A stretch of 64,000 nt of DNA from Streptomyces tsukubensis (GTDB taxonomy: Bacteria > Actinomycetota > Actinomycetes > Streptomycetales > Streptomycetaceae), in NCBI RefSeq assembly GCF_009296025.1, contig NZ_CP045178.1, positions 2,418,001 through 2,482,000 of the forward strand, in the 5' to 3' direction. The notes beneath the pieces are model-generated. The model saw only the letters and a program-made list of their open reading frames with translations. It ran no database searches and was not told the DNA's origin. Positions 33,297 to 43,195 of this stretch are shown in pieces. Both the position numbers and the translations under genes were made by a program. The first letter of the stretch is position 1. Every line of letters begins with the position of its first letter.

Positions 33297-35122
33297 CCGC
33301 GACGACACAGGAGACGCGGGTCCGGGCGGCGGAGCCCGACCTCGCGTACGGCGACGACATCGACCCCCTGGACCTCGATCCGGGCGACGGCGACTGGCGC
33401 CCTGCGGACCACATCCACGAGGACGAGGACGACGAGCCGGCCCCCGACGAGCACGATCCCTACTGGGACGAGCTGACCGACGACACCTTCGCGCATCTGC
33501 GCAGGATCAGGGCCGACCACCGCTCGCAGGAGCGCGGCGACAAGGCCTTCATCCTCTACGTGATCACACTCTTCGTCGGCGGGTACGGCGGGCTCTTCGC
33601 CCTGCACCTGGTGGAACGCGCCGCCGACAACCCCGGCGGTCCCGCGATCGGCCCGTGGACGGCGGCGCTCGCTCCGATGCTGATGGGCGGCGCCTCGCTC
33701 GCCCTGCTCGTCATGGGCCGCAGCGCCCGCTGGGCCGGGCCCGTCCTGCTGGACGCGCCCACGGTCAGCTGGCTGCTGCCGCACCCGGTGCGCTGGGAGC
33801 GGCTGCTGCGGCCGAAGTTCCGCGCGGTCCTGATCAAGGGCGGGGCCTCGGGCGCGGTGGTCGGCGCGTTCCTCGGTCTCACGCCGTTCCTCGCGGGCGC
33901 CGGTGAGTCGCTCCCCGGGCTCGGTGCGGGTGTCGCGGCCGGCGCCGTGTTCGGCGTGCTGACGGTCGCGGCCGCCGTGCTGATCGAGACGCGTCCCGCG
34001 ATGCGGCAGGGCCGGTGGAGCCTGCCGCTGGCCGCGCTGACGCTGATGTTCGCGGTCCAGGCGCTGCTGGCCTGGCGTGGGATCGGCTCCTCGTGGTGGC
34101 GGACGGTGGACCTGTGGTCAGGGCCCTGGGGCTGGTGCGTCCGAGTGCTCACCGACGGCGCGGCGGGCGACCTGGGGATCGCCTGGGGGCTGGCGCTGGT
34201 GCTGCTGCTCGCCGTGACGGTCGCCGTGGCCGTGCGGGCCCACCACGAACTGCGGCTGCTCAGCGGGGAGTCGCTGCGCACCCGCAGCCGTACCGTGCAG
34301 GGCGTGACGGGCGCGGTCAACACGGTCGATCTGCGGGCCGCGCGGCTCGCCACCCGTTCCGCCGTACGCCGGGGAGGCCGAGCCTCCTGGTACCTGCGGC
34401 GCGGGCCGCTCGCCGCCCTTCTCTCGTCGCCGCCCCGCCGGGCCGTGCTGCTCGTGCCGTGGCGTGACGCCGTGGGGCTGGCCTCGGCCCCCTCGCAGCT
34501 CGCGTGGACGGTGGTGTGGTGGGCGTGCGGGCTCACCGCGGCGACGATCATGGCCACGACCGATGCGACGGTCGCCACGGCCGCCTCGCTGATCGTGACG
34601 CTGGTCGCCGGGTATCTCGCCGCGGGCTCGCTCACCGAGCCGGCCCGCACGGACTCCGACGATCTGCGCCGCTCGCGCCTGCTGCCGTACACCTACCAGA
34701 ACCTGATGCTGCTCCACTCGCTCCTGCCCATCGTGCTGCTCGCTGCCCTTGGTGGGCTGGGTGTGGGGGCGCTCGCCCTCTGGGGGCTGCCGCTGGCGCC
34801 CGGGGTGGTCATGCTGATGGCGGTGCCCGCGTGGGTGACGGCGGCCCTCGTGTCGGCGAACAGGGGCAGCATGCCGCAGTCCCTCTTCGTGGGCGAGGAC
34901 ACGATGTGGGGCAACACCTCCCCGCTCAAGGTGGTGCTGTGGCACTCCCGCGCCCCACTCGCGCTCGGCGCCGTCCTGGCGTTCGCGGTCTTCCAGATCG
35001 GCCGGGGCCCGGCAACGGCGCAGGGCTGGTCGATCCCGTCGGTGCTGTGCGTCGCGGCGGCGGGCATCGGCTTCTGGTGGGTCGAGGGCCGCGCGGGCCG
35101 GCTCTACAGGGACGCGGGATGA
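33293..35122 (+). CDS. DUF6297-type ABC transporter membrane protein
   Basis: 609 residues, starting with the GTG that overlaps the ATPase stop (GTGA). An acidic cytoplasmic N-terminus of about 80 residues (DPLDLDPGDGDW, HEDEDDEPAPDEHD) is followed by about 12 hydrophobic segments in two clusters, with a cytoplasmic loop between about residues 320 and 390. This is the layout of actinobacterial DUF6297 permease-like proteins found beside an ABC ATPase. Together the pair forms an exporter-like ABC system of unknown cargo. Confidence 0.82.
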   Translation: MTATTQETRVRAAEPDLAYGDDIDPLDLDPGDGDWRPADHIHEDEDDEPAPDEHDPYWDELTDDTFAHLRRIRADHRSQERGDKAFILYVITLFVGGYGGLFALHLVERAADNPGGPAIGPWTAALAPMLMGGASLALLVMGRSARWAGPVLLDAPTVSWLLPHPVRWERLLRPKFRAVLIKGGASGAVVGAFLGLTPFLAGAGESLPGLGAGVAAGAVFGVLTVAAAVLIETRPAMRQGRWSLPLAALTLMFAVQALLAWRGIGSSWWRTVDLWSGPWGWCVRVLTDGAAGDLGIAWGLALVLLLAVTVAVAVRAHHELRLLSGESLRTRSRTVQGVTGAVNTVDLRAARLATRSAVRRGGRASWYLRRGPLAALLSSPPRRAVLLVPWRDAVGLASAPSQLAWTVVWWACGLTAATIMATTDATVATAASLIVTLVAGYLAAGSLTEPARTDSDDLRRSRLLPYTYQNLMLLHSLLPIVLLAALGGLGVGALALWGLPLAPGVVMLMAVPAWVTAALVSANRGSMPQSLFVGEDTMWGNTSPLKVVLWHSRAPLALGAVLAFAVFQIGRGPATAQGWSIPSVLCVAAAGIGFWWVEGRAGRLYRDAG

Positions 35123-35201
35123 GCTGACCGCGTCCTGTACCCGTCTCCGTGGCGGGGGTAGACCCCTTGGGGCGGGGCGGGTCGCTCGCACGGCGCCGCC
35201 C

Positions 35202-36137
35202 TCAGTGGTCCCAGTGGCCCGGCCTGGTCAGCGTCGCCGGAATGCGGGTCGACGCGTCGCCCTTGGCCGCGTTGAGCTGTGGCTGGGTGAGGAAGAGGGC
35301 GCCGGTGAGGTCGGCGCCGCGCAGGTCCGTGTCCCTGAGGTCGGCGCCGATGAGGTCGGCGTCCCGCAGGTCGGCTCCGCTGAGGTCGGCCGCGATGAGG
35401 TAGGCGCCGCGCAGGTTCGCCCCGCGCAGTGCGGCGCCCGCGAGCCCGGCGCCCATGAGGTCGGCTCCCCTGTGGTTCTTCTTGCGGCCCGGGACGCGGG
35501 ACCGTGCCAGTTCGCCGGCGCGTGACAGTGCCACGTTGGTCTTCTGCCGTACGGCGTCCATGTCCACGTTCAGCAGGGCGTCGGCGTCGGAGCGGGTGAG
35601 CTCTTCGACCTCGACAAGGGCAGCGCGCAGTTCGCCGTGGACCTCGGCCGCGGCGGTCAGGGCCAGCGCCTCGCTCACGTACCGCAGCAGTTCGTGGAGG
35701 TGCCGCATGACGGGGAGGACGGCGAACATCCGCCGCGCGGTGTCCTTGTCCCCACGCCAGTCGCGCCCCGCGAAGGTGACTTGGGACACCTGCTGGCCGG
35801 CGCCGAAGCAGTCGTACACGGTGCAGCCCGCGTAGCCCTTGTCACGCAGCCGCGCGTGGATACCGCAGCCGAAGTCCTGCCGCAGGTTGCCGCAGGGGGT
35901 CCCCGCGGCCTTGTCCCGAGCGAAATCGGCCGACTTGACGAAGGTCAGCGCCACACAGCACAGCCCGAAGCAGTCCCCGCACTCGGCGTGCAGAACGGGA
36001 AGGACGGGAAGGACGGGAAGAGCGGGGCGAGCGGGAAGGGGCGCACGCTCGTACTCCGACGCCGGTTCCGGCTCCGATTCAGGCTCCGGTTCCGGCTCCG
36101 GCCGGTGCTCGTCCTTCGGCTCGTACTCGCGGGACAT
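35202..36137 (-). CDS. Pentapeptide-repeat protein with N-terminal cysteine cluster
   Basis: 311 residues. The first ~55 are a Glu/Pro repeat ([12 protein letters not shown]) and [11 protein letters not shown]. Residues ~56-120 hold a Cys-rich module: CGDCFGLCC, then [13 protein letters not shown] and CTVYDCFG, resembling the zinc/iron-sulfur-binding cluster of YkgJ-type proteins. A helical middle follows, then a C-terminal right-handed pentapeptide beta-helix (about 235-290) with units such as GADLM, GANLR, AADLS and GADLR. The ATG at 36135-36137 was preferred to a GTG ten codons upstream that has no ribosome site. Pentapeptide proteins can mimic DNA or act as scaffolds; the role here is unknown. 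Confidence 0.82.
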   Translation of the reverse strand: MSREYEPKDEHRPEPEPEPESEPEPASEYERAPLPARPALPVLPVLPVLHAECGDCFGLCCVALTFVKSADFARDKAAGTPCGNLRQDFGCGIHARLRDKGYAGCTVYDCFGAGQQVSQVTFAGRDWRGDKDTARRMFAVLPVMRHLHELLRYVSEALALTAAAEVHGELRAALVEVEELTRSDADALLNVDMDAVRQKTNVALSRAGELARSRVPGRKKNHRGADLMGAGLAGAALRGANLRGAYLIAADLSGADLRDADLIGADLRDTDLRGADLTGALFLTQPQLNAAKGDASTRIPATLTRPGHWDH

Positions 36138-36279
36138 CTCGTACCGCCTTCGGCCGTCAACCGTCACGGGGAGGAGAGAAGGGGCGGGACCCCCGGCCGC
36201 GCGTGCGGTCCGGGGGTCCCGGTGGAGCCGCCGAGCCTGGTGGCTCGCGACCCCGGAGCCTTGCGGCGGCGAGGGTGGT

Positions 36280-37662
<1,383 letters not shown>

Positions 37663-37995
37663 GGTGCTCTCTTCATTACGACGACGAAGCGGTCTGTGCG
37701 GGTTCCGCCGGGCCCGCGGCCCGCCGCTGCCCAGCGAATGGTTCAGGTTACCGGCGGCGGCACCCCCAGTATCAAATCGGTTCCCGAACAAGGGGGGTCA
37801 GCGGTCGCGCGAGGCGCCTCACAGCCGGGCCAAGCAGGGAGCAACGGGTACGTATACGACAGTCGTGTCCGCGGTCCTGGACGGGCCGTGACCAGAGACC
37901 CGTCCAGGACCCCTGTCCGGCGCGGGCGTACACGCGGTCCGGTACGGAGCCCCGTCGGGTGGACGACGGTCGGCGCACCTCACACAGAGGCTTGT
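37663..37995. other. Divergent intergenic region, glyS / znuA
   Basis: No gene is seen. The glyS-proximal part should hold the glyS leader and promoter; no T-box features were recognised. The part next to znuA ends in the two Zur-box matches. Confidence 0.55.
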
Positions 37996-38032
37996 TGACA
38001 ATCGTTTCCACTTTTGTTGAAAATGACTGTCA
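37996..38032 (+). promoter_or_regulatory. Two Zur boxes at the start of the zinc uptake operon
   Basis: TGACAATCGTTTCCA (37996-38010) matches the actinobacterial Zur palindrome TGAAAACGATTTTCA at 13 of 15 positions when read on the opposite strand. TGAAAATGACTGTCA (38018-38032) matches 12 of 15. The second box runs into the start codon of znuA, so Zn-loaded Zur would block transcription. Confidence 0.75.
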
Positions 38033-39015
38033 TGAACGTACGACGCCGGTCCATATCGGCCACAGCTGTCACCGCCCTCGCCGCCCTCGGAGCGGTCGCC
38101 CTCTCCTCCTGCTCGTCCTCCGGGGCCTCCGCCGACGACGGCGGGAAGGGCGGGAAGCTGGACGTGGTCGCGTCCTTCTACCCGATGCAGTTCCTCGCCG
38201 AGCAGATCGGCGGCGACCACGTGAACGTGTCGACGCTCACCAAGCCCGGCGTCGAGCCGCACGACCTGGAGATCACCCCGCAGCAGACGGGCAAGTTGGG
38301 CGAGGCCGACTTCGTCCTCTACCTGGGCGGACTCCAGCCCGCCGTCGACGAGGCCGTCAAGCAGTCCGGCGTGAAGACCTCCGTGGACGCGGCCGAGTTC
38401 ACCACCCTGGAGAAGCACGGTGACGAGGTCGGCCACGACCACGGCGACGAGGGCGAGGAGGCCCACGACCACGGCGACGAGGGAGACGAGAACGGCACAG
38501 ACCCGCACATCTGGCTCGACCCCGTCCGGTACTCCCAGGTCGCCAAGGGAGTCGGCGAGAAGCTGGCGAAGGCCGACCCCGACCACGCCTCGGACTACCG
38601 CGCCAACACCAAGAAGCTGACGGGTAAGCTCGCCTCCCTGAACAAGGAGTTCAAGGACGGGCTGAGCTCCACCAGGACCAAGACCTTCATCACCACGCAC
38701 TCCGCCTTCGGCTACCTCGCCGAGCGCTACGGTCTTGAGCAGGAAGGTATCTCCGGTATCGACCCGGAGTCCGAGCCCAGCCCGGCCAGGATGAAGCAAC
38801 TCCAGGAGATAGCGAAGAAGGACCACGTCACCACCGTCTTCTTCGAGGCGCTGGCGAGCGACAAGACCGCGAAGACCCTGGCCAGGGACACCGGGCTGCG
38901 GACCGCGGTGCTCGACCCGATGGAGGGCATCACCAGCAAGTCGGCCGGCGACGACTACCTCGAAGTCATGCGGTCGAACCTCACCACTCTGAGGAAGGCC
39001 CTGGGCGCCAAGTGA
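38032..39015 (+). CDS. znuA: Zinc ABC transporter substrate-binding lipoprotein
   Basis: Captures Zn2+ outside the membrane and hands it to ZnuB. 327 residues from the ATG at 38032; an in-frame ATG at 38023 is possible. Neither has a ribosome site. A lipoprotein signal ends in ALSSC (lipobox Cys near residue 29). The cluster A-I fold shows VVASFYPMQFLAEQIGGDHV, the ligand His in KPGVEPHDLEITP, the flexible His/Asp-rich loop HGDEVGHDHGDEGEEAHDHG, DPHIWLDPVRY, and THSAFGYLAERYGLEQEGIS. First gene of znuA-znuC-znuB(-zur), the next start overlapping its stop (GTGA). Controlled by the Zur boxes at its start. Confidence 0.96.
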   Translation: MNVRRRSISATAVTALAALGAVALSSCSSSGASADDGGKGGKLDVVASFYPMQFLAEQIGGDHVNVSTLTKPGVEPHDLEITPQQTGKLGEADFVLYLGGLQPAVDEAVKQSGVKTSVDAAEFTTLEKHGDEVGHDHGDEGEEAHDHGDEGDENGTDPHIWLDPVRYSQVAKGVGEKLAKADPDHASDYRANTKKLTGKLASLNKEFKDGLSSTRTKTFITTHSAFGYLAERYGLEQEGISGIDPESEPSPARMKQLQEIAKKDHVTTVFFEALASDKTAKTLARDTGLRTAVLDPMEGITSKSAGDDYLEVMRSNLTTLRKALGAK

Positions 39016-40025
39016 GCACCCTCCCCGCGCCCTCCACCCACTCCTCGGCCTCCGCGCTCCCCGCGCGCGCCACGGCCCCGTCAGACTTTTCGGGCTCGCC
39101 TGCCCCGTCGAGTACGTCGGGCCACTCGGACCCCGCAACAAGGGAGGCGGCAGAGCCCATGGACACACGCACCAGGACGGACATCCGTACGGAGCCGGAG
39201 ACAGGACCTCCGACGGGGGCCGAGACCGGTCCGGAAGGCGAACGGCCGTCCGCCGCGCCCTCGTCCCAGGAGACCGTCGTCTCCCTCACCGGCGCGGGTG
39301 CCTCGCTCGGCTCGCGGCCCGTGCTGCGCGGCGTGGATCTGGCCGTGCGGCGCGGGGAGGTCGTGGCCCTGCTCGGGGCCAACGGTTCGGGCAAGTCGAC
39401 GGCGATACGGACCGTGGTCGGCCAAGTACCGCTCGACAGCGGCGAGGTCTCCCTCTTCGGCACGCCCCTGAAGAGCTTCCGCGACTGGGCGCGGGTCGGC
39501 TATGTGCCCCAGCGCACCACGGCGGCCTCCGGAGTGCCCGCCACGGTCCGTGAGGTCGTCTCCTCCGGCCGTCTGGCCCGTACGAGGCTGGGGCTGCCGA
39601 GGCGCGCGGACAGGGCCGCGGTCGACCGCGCCCTTGAGCTGGTGGGGATGGGAGGCAGGGCCAAGGACTCCGTCAACGCGCTCTCCGGCGGCCAGCACCA
39701 GCGGGTGCTGATCGCGCGCGCGCTGGCCGGTGAACCGGAGCTGCTGATCATGGACGAGCCGATGGCCGGGGTGGACCTGGCCAGTCAGCAGGTCCTCGCG
39801 GGCACGCTCCGCGAGCAGGTCGCCGCGGGGGTCACCGTCCTGCTCGTACTGCACGAACTCGGCGCCCTTGAGCCCCTGATCGACCGCGCGGTCGTCCTGC
39901 GCGACGGATGCGTCCAGCACGACGGCCCGCCCCCGAAGGCGGTCGGGCAGCACGCCCTGCCCGGTCACGACCACGTTCACCCGCACGCCGACGGCGAACC
40001 GGCCCGCGCCGGTCTGCTGACCTGA
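39012..40025 (+). CDS. znuC: Zinc ABC transporter ATP-binding protein
   Basis: ATPase subunit powering Zn2+ uptake with ZnuB. Read from the GTG overlapping the znuA stop, it is 337 residues with a ~90-residue Ser/Thr/Pro-rich tail. The ATG at 39159, with GGGAGG upstream, would give 288 residues and may be the real start. The ATPase domain has Walker A LGANGSGKSTAIR, Q-loop YVPQRTT, signature ALSGGQHQRVLIARAL, Walker B LLIMDEPMAGVD and switch VLHELGAL. The C-terminus has a His-rich stretch HALPGHDHVHPHADG, common in zinc transport proteins. Coupled on both sides to znuA and znuB. Confidence 0.93.
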   Translation: MSTLPAPSTHSSASALPARATAPSDFSGSPAPSSTSGHSDPATREAAEPMDTRTRTDIRTEPETGPPTGAETGPEGERPSAAPSSQETVVSLTGAGASLGSRPVLRGVDLAVRRGEVVALLGANGSGKSTAIRTVVGQVPLDSGEVSLFGTPLKSFRDWARVGYVPQRTTAASGVPATVREVVSSGRLARTRLGLPRRADRAAVDRALELVGMGGRAKDSVNALSGGQHQRVLIARALAGEPELLIMDEPMAGVDLASQQVLAGTLREQVAAGVTVLLVLHELGALEPLIDRAVVLRDGCVQHDGPPPKAVGQHALPGHDHVHPHADGEPARAGLLT

Positions 40026-40037
40026 GGAGCGTCACCC

Positions 40038-40943
40038 ATGGAAATGCTGGATTACGCCTTCATGCAGCGGGCCCTGATCGCGGCGGTACTCGTCGGGGTG
40101 ACGGCGCCCGCGATCGGCACGTATCTCGTGCAGCGCAGGCAGGCGATCATGGGCGACGGCATCGGCCACGTGGCGATGACAGGGGTGGCCCTCGGCTTCC
40201 TGCTCAGCACGAGCCCGGTGTGGACGGCGACCGCGGTCGCCGTCGTCGGCTCCGTCGGCATGGAGCTGATCCGCTCGCGCGGCAGGACGAGCGGTGACAT
40301 AGCGCTCGCGCTGCTCTTCTACGGCGGCATGGCGGGCGGCGTCATGATCATCAACCAGGCGCCCGGCGGTTCGACGGCCAATCTGACCAGTTACCTCTTC
40401 GGGTCGATCACCACGGTGGCGGCCGAGGACGTGACGGCGGTCGTCATTCTCGCCGCGTTCGTGATCGCCATCACACTGGGCCTGCGCAGGCAGCTCTTCG
40501 CGGTCTGCCAGGACGAGGAGTTCGCGCGGGTCACCGGGCTCCCTGTCCGGCTGCTGAACCTGCTGATCGCGGTGACCGCGGCCGTCACCGTCACCGTCGC
40601 GATGCGGATCGTCGGGCTGTTGCTGGTCAGCGCCATGATGGTGATCCCTGTCGCCGCCGCGCAGCGGGTGACGCGCGGTTTCGCGGCGACGCTCGGCCTC
40701 TCGATGGTGATCGGTGTCGTCGTCTCCCTCTCCGGCACGGTGTCGACGTACTACCTGGACGCGCCTTCGGGGGCGAGCATCGTCCTGTTGGCCATCGCGG
40801 TGTTCCTGGTCCTGACGGCGGTGGCGACGCCGCTGGCCAGGCGGCGGGCGCGGGTGGCCAACGCGGCCATGGCCGCCGCCGCGGACAGCGTGGAATGCGC
40901 GGTTCCCACGGCGCGTTCTTCGGCGGATGATGTCAAGGTGTGA
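40038..40943 (+). CDS. znuB: Zinc ABC transporter permease
   Basis: Membrane channel of the zinc importer, 301 residues, ABC-3 permease family. GAGGAG precedes the ATG. About eight hydrophobic segments are seen; typical features are QRRQAIMGDGIGHVAMTGVA near the N-terminus and VGLLLVSAMMVIPVAAAQ in the middle. It follows znuC by 12 bases and is followed by zur 80 bases on, the standard Streptomyces znuACB-zur order. Confidence 0.95.
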   Translation: MEMLDYAFMQRALIAAVLVGVTAPAIGTYLVQRRQAIMGDGIGHVAMTGVALGFLLSTSPVWTATAVAVVGSVGMELIRSRGRTSGDIALALLFYGGMAGGVMIINQAPGGSTANLTSYLFGSITTVAAEDVTAVVILAAFVIAITLGLRRQLFAVCQDEEFARVTGLPVRLLNLLIAVTAAVTVTVAMRIVGLLLVSAMMVIPVAAAQRVTRGFAATLGLSMVIGVVVSLSGTVSTYYLDAPSGASIVLLAIAVFLVLTAVATPLARRRARVANAAMAAAADSVECAVPTARSSADDVKV

Positions 40944-41023
40944 GTAACCGTGCGTGCGGCGTCAGCGGCCGGGTCTCCGCGTACCTGGCACAATGGCCCA
41001 CCAGCAGACGTGAGGAGGCAACG

Positions 41024-41443
41024 GTGACAACCGCTGGACCCCCGGTGCGAGGCCGGTCCACCCGGCAGCGCGCCGCCGTGGCCTCGGCCCTCGACGAGGT
41101 CGATGAATTCCGCAGTGCCCAGGATCTGCACGACATGCTGAAGCACCGGGGCGACTCGGTCGGGCTGACCACGGTCTACCGCACGCTCCAGTCTCTCGCC
41201 GACGCCGGCGAGGTCGATGTCCTGCGCACCAACGACGGCGAGGCCGTCTACCGGCGCTGCGCGTCGGAGGACCATCACCATCATCTGGTGTGCAGGGCCT
41301 GCGGCAAGGCGGTGGAGGTCGAAGGTCCCGCCGTCGAGAAGTGGGCGGAGGCCATCGCCTCGGAACACGGCTATGTGAACGTGGCACACACGATCGAGAT
41401 CTTCGGGACGTGCGCGGAGTGCGCGGAGTGTGGCTCCGCGTAG
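41024..41443 (+). CDS. zur: Zinc uptake regulator Zur (Fur family)
   Basis: Zn-dependent repressor of zinc uptake genes, 139 residues. GTG start with GAGGAGG upstream. The winged helix lies in the first ~80 residues (TRQRAAVASALDEVDEFRSA, LTTVYRTLQSLADAGEVDVL). The dimer domain has DHHHHLVCRACGKAVEVEG and the C-terminal Cys pair CAECAECG, which form the structural zinc site; other His residues give the regulatory site. It is transcribed in the same direction as znuACB and should bind the boxes at 37996-38032. Confidence 0.95.
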   Translation: MTTAGPPVRGRSTRQRAAVASALDEVDEFRSAQDLHDMLKHRGDSVGLTTVYRTLQSLADAGEVDVLRTNDGEAVYRRCASEDHHHHLVCRACGKAVEVEGPAVEKWAEAIASEHGYVNVAHTIEIFGTCAECAECGSA

Positions 41444-41467
41444 CGGTCCGGTGTTTCGAGCGGCGTG

Positions 41468-41495
41468 GCCCCCGGGAGCTCCCCCTCCCGGGGGC
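41468..41495 (+). terminator. Terminator after zur
   Basis: GCCCCCGGGAG / CTCCCGGGGGC, 11-bp perfect stem with a 6-base loop, 25 bases after the zur stop, followed by TTCGT. Confidence 0.85.
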
Positions 41496-41674
41496 TTCGT
41501 CACGCTCGGGGCCGCACCGCGCGGGACGGTGCTCGTGGACGGCGGGCGCGGACAGTCTCGGCTCGCGGGCGGCGGACGGCAAGCGGCAGGCGCGGGGCAG
41601 TTTTCGACTCGTGGGCGGCAGGGCGGCAGGCGGCAGGCGCGGGACAGCACTCGCCTCGCGGGCGGCGCGGGGGC

Positions 41675-42022
41675 TCAGAGGTCGCGCAGCGCCGCTTCGA
41701 TGTCGGGGGCGATGGTGAACAGCCCCTCGGTGCCGGTCGCTTGGAAGAGCCGTTGGATGGCGACGGGCAGAGGGCCCGCGACGACCACCCGGCTGCTCAC
41801 GCTCTCGTGCAGCATGAGATGCAGCATGGCGGAGTCGGCGAAGCTGAGCCCCGAGAGGTCGAACACGACCGTCGTGGGGGTGCCGTGACGCCGCAGCGCC
41901 CGGTCGATCAGCGGGGCGGTGGAGTCGTCAGCCTCGCCGGTCACGGTCACGATGCTGAGATCGCTGGCCGCGTCATGCTCCACGTTGACGTGGATGTCTT
42001 TGTCGCCGTCGGCTCTTCGCAT
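41675..42022 (-). CDS. STAS-domain anti-sigma factor antagonist
   Basis: 115 residues, one STAS domain as in SpoIIAA/RsbV. Recognisable are IVTVTGEADDSTAPLIDRAL at the start and TVVFDLSGLSFADSAMLHLM, in which the Ser of FADSA is at the usual phosphorylation site. Such proteins bind and release an anti-sigma kinase. The next minus-strand gene upstream (42309) encodes a histidine-kinase-like ATPase of the anti-sigma type, so they may form a switching pair; a cognate sigma factor is not in the window. Confidence 0.9.
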   Translation of the reverse strand: MRRADGDKDIHVNVEHDAASDLSIVTVTGEADDSTAPLIDRALRRHGTPTTVVFDLSGLSFADSAMLHLMLHESVSSRVVVAGPLPVAIQRLFQATGTEGLFTIAPDIEAALRDL

Positions 42023-42237
42023 GGAGTCAGCTTGCCACGGTGGACTTGGCGCGGGCAGCGAGGGGCGGAGACTGTTCGATTCCCGGCCGAAGGCTGTCGC
42101 TGAAGGGCGGTCAGTCCGGCCGCACGAACCGCCGGTGAAAGCCGGTCAGGCCGAGTCCGGCGGGCCCCGGTCCCACGGGCCTCCGCTCCAGTGCTCACGC
42201 CGGAGCCGGCGGCCGAAACTCTTCAGGACGCCCCTCC

Positions 42238-42299
42238 TCAGGGCGCCCCCTCAAGGCGCCCCTCAAGGCGCCCCTCAAGGCGCCCCTCAAGGCGCCCCT
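42238..42299. repeat. 12-bp tandem repeat (tcaaggcgcccc, about 5 copies)
   Basis: Lies between the STAS and ATPase genes, ending 10 bases before the ATPase stop codon. The first copy is degenerate (tcagggcgcccc). Confidence 0.95.
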
Positions 42300-42308
42300 G
42301 CGGGACGG

Positions 42309-42929
42309 TCAGGCCGGTTCCGGGTAATCACCCAACGGATCGAGCGGCATCAGTGGTGCCAGTGGAATCAGCACACGGATCACTTTGCCGCCCGTCGGCG
42401 TTCCCGCGATGGTGACTTCGGCGGACAGTCGCCGTATCAGGGGCCAGCCGTAGCCACCGGGGACGGGGTCGCCTGGCTCCTTCGGGGTGAAGGTCGGGTG
42501 GATGGCGCTGCGGTCCCCCACCTCCATCTCCACGTGCCCTTCGCGGAGTTTCGCGGTGAAGCGGACGAGGCCGCCGCCGTGCCGCAGCGCGTTGGTGACC
42601 AGCTCCGAGGTGACGAGAAGGATGTCGGTGAAGGCGGTGGAGCCGACCTTGGCACCGGCGCCGCCTTCAGCACAGGGACGGCCCTGAACGTCGGCATGGC
42701 CCTCGCCGCGCTCGCCATCCGTGCCACCCACGCGCCCCCTGCCACCCACGGCTCCCGTGCCGCCTTCGCCGGGGAAGTACCCGTCCTCCCGCAGCAGCCT
42801 GGCCACTTGGGCCCTGGCACCCCCGGCGTCCACAGGAAGGTCCCCCACGTGACCGTGCGGATACGCGGAAGGGCTGTGCCCGGCCCCCGAGCCGGTGTCC
42901 CCGTTACCCGGCCGGTCCGCCACTGTCAT
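42309..42929 (-). CDS. ATP-binding protein, RsbW-like anti-sigma/serine kinase family, with an insert
   Basis: 206 residues from the ATG at 42927-42929. HATPase domain elements are an N-terminal helix VDAGGARAQVARLLREDGY, the N-box helix LLVTSELVTNALRHGGGLVR, the G1-box VEMEVGDRSAIHPTF and the GYGWPLIRRLSAEV segment. Between the first helix and the N box lies an insert of about 40 residues rich in Gly/Arg/Ala, not found in the compact family members. In Streptomyces these small ATPases regulate sigma factors or unknown partners. The adjacent STAS protein could be its antagonist. Confidence 0.85.
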   Translation of the reverse strand: MTVADRPGNGDTGSGAGHSPSAYPHGHVGDLPVDAGGARAQVARLLREDGYFPGEGGTGAVGGRGRVGGTDGERGEGHADVQGRPCAEGGAGAKVGSTAFTDILLVTSELVTNALRHGGGLVRFTAKLREGHVEMEVGDRSAIHPTFTPKEPGDPVPGGYGWPLIRRLSAEVTIAGTPTGGKVIRVLIPLAPLMPLDPLGDYPEPA

Positions 42930-43195
42930 GAGCCTGTGACCCGTGGGTCCCGCGTCATACGTCCCCCTGCGTCGTACCTCTCCACGCCCTCGGGCGGGTC
43001 CGCGGCGCCCCGTCGCGGCCACCCACGATACGGGGCGCCTCTTTGCCGGCCGCGTGCGCCTCCGGGACGCGACTCCTAGCGTGTGGAGGTGAAGTGAAGA
43101 AGATCTTGGGAGAGGTGGGGATTTTTCGTCGGATCGGGGGTAGACGGCGGAAAACACTGTGCGCTGTGAAATGCGCGTGACCCCTGGGAGTCGTA

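Noticed and set aside
42950-43195. N-terminal extension of the RsbW-like ATPase to 43157
   Set aside because: The added ~75 residues are Arg-rich and unlike the family; the ATG at 42929 gives a compact protein.
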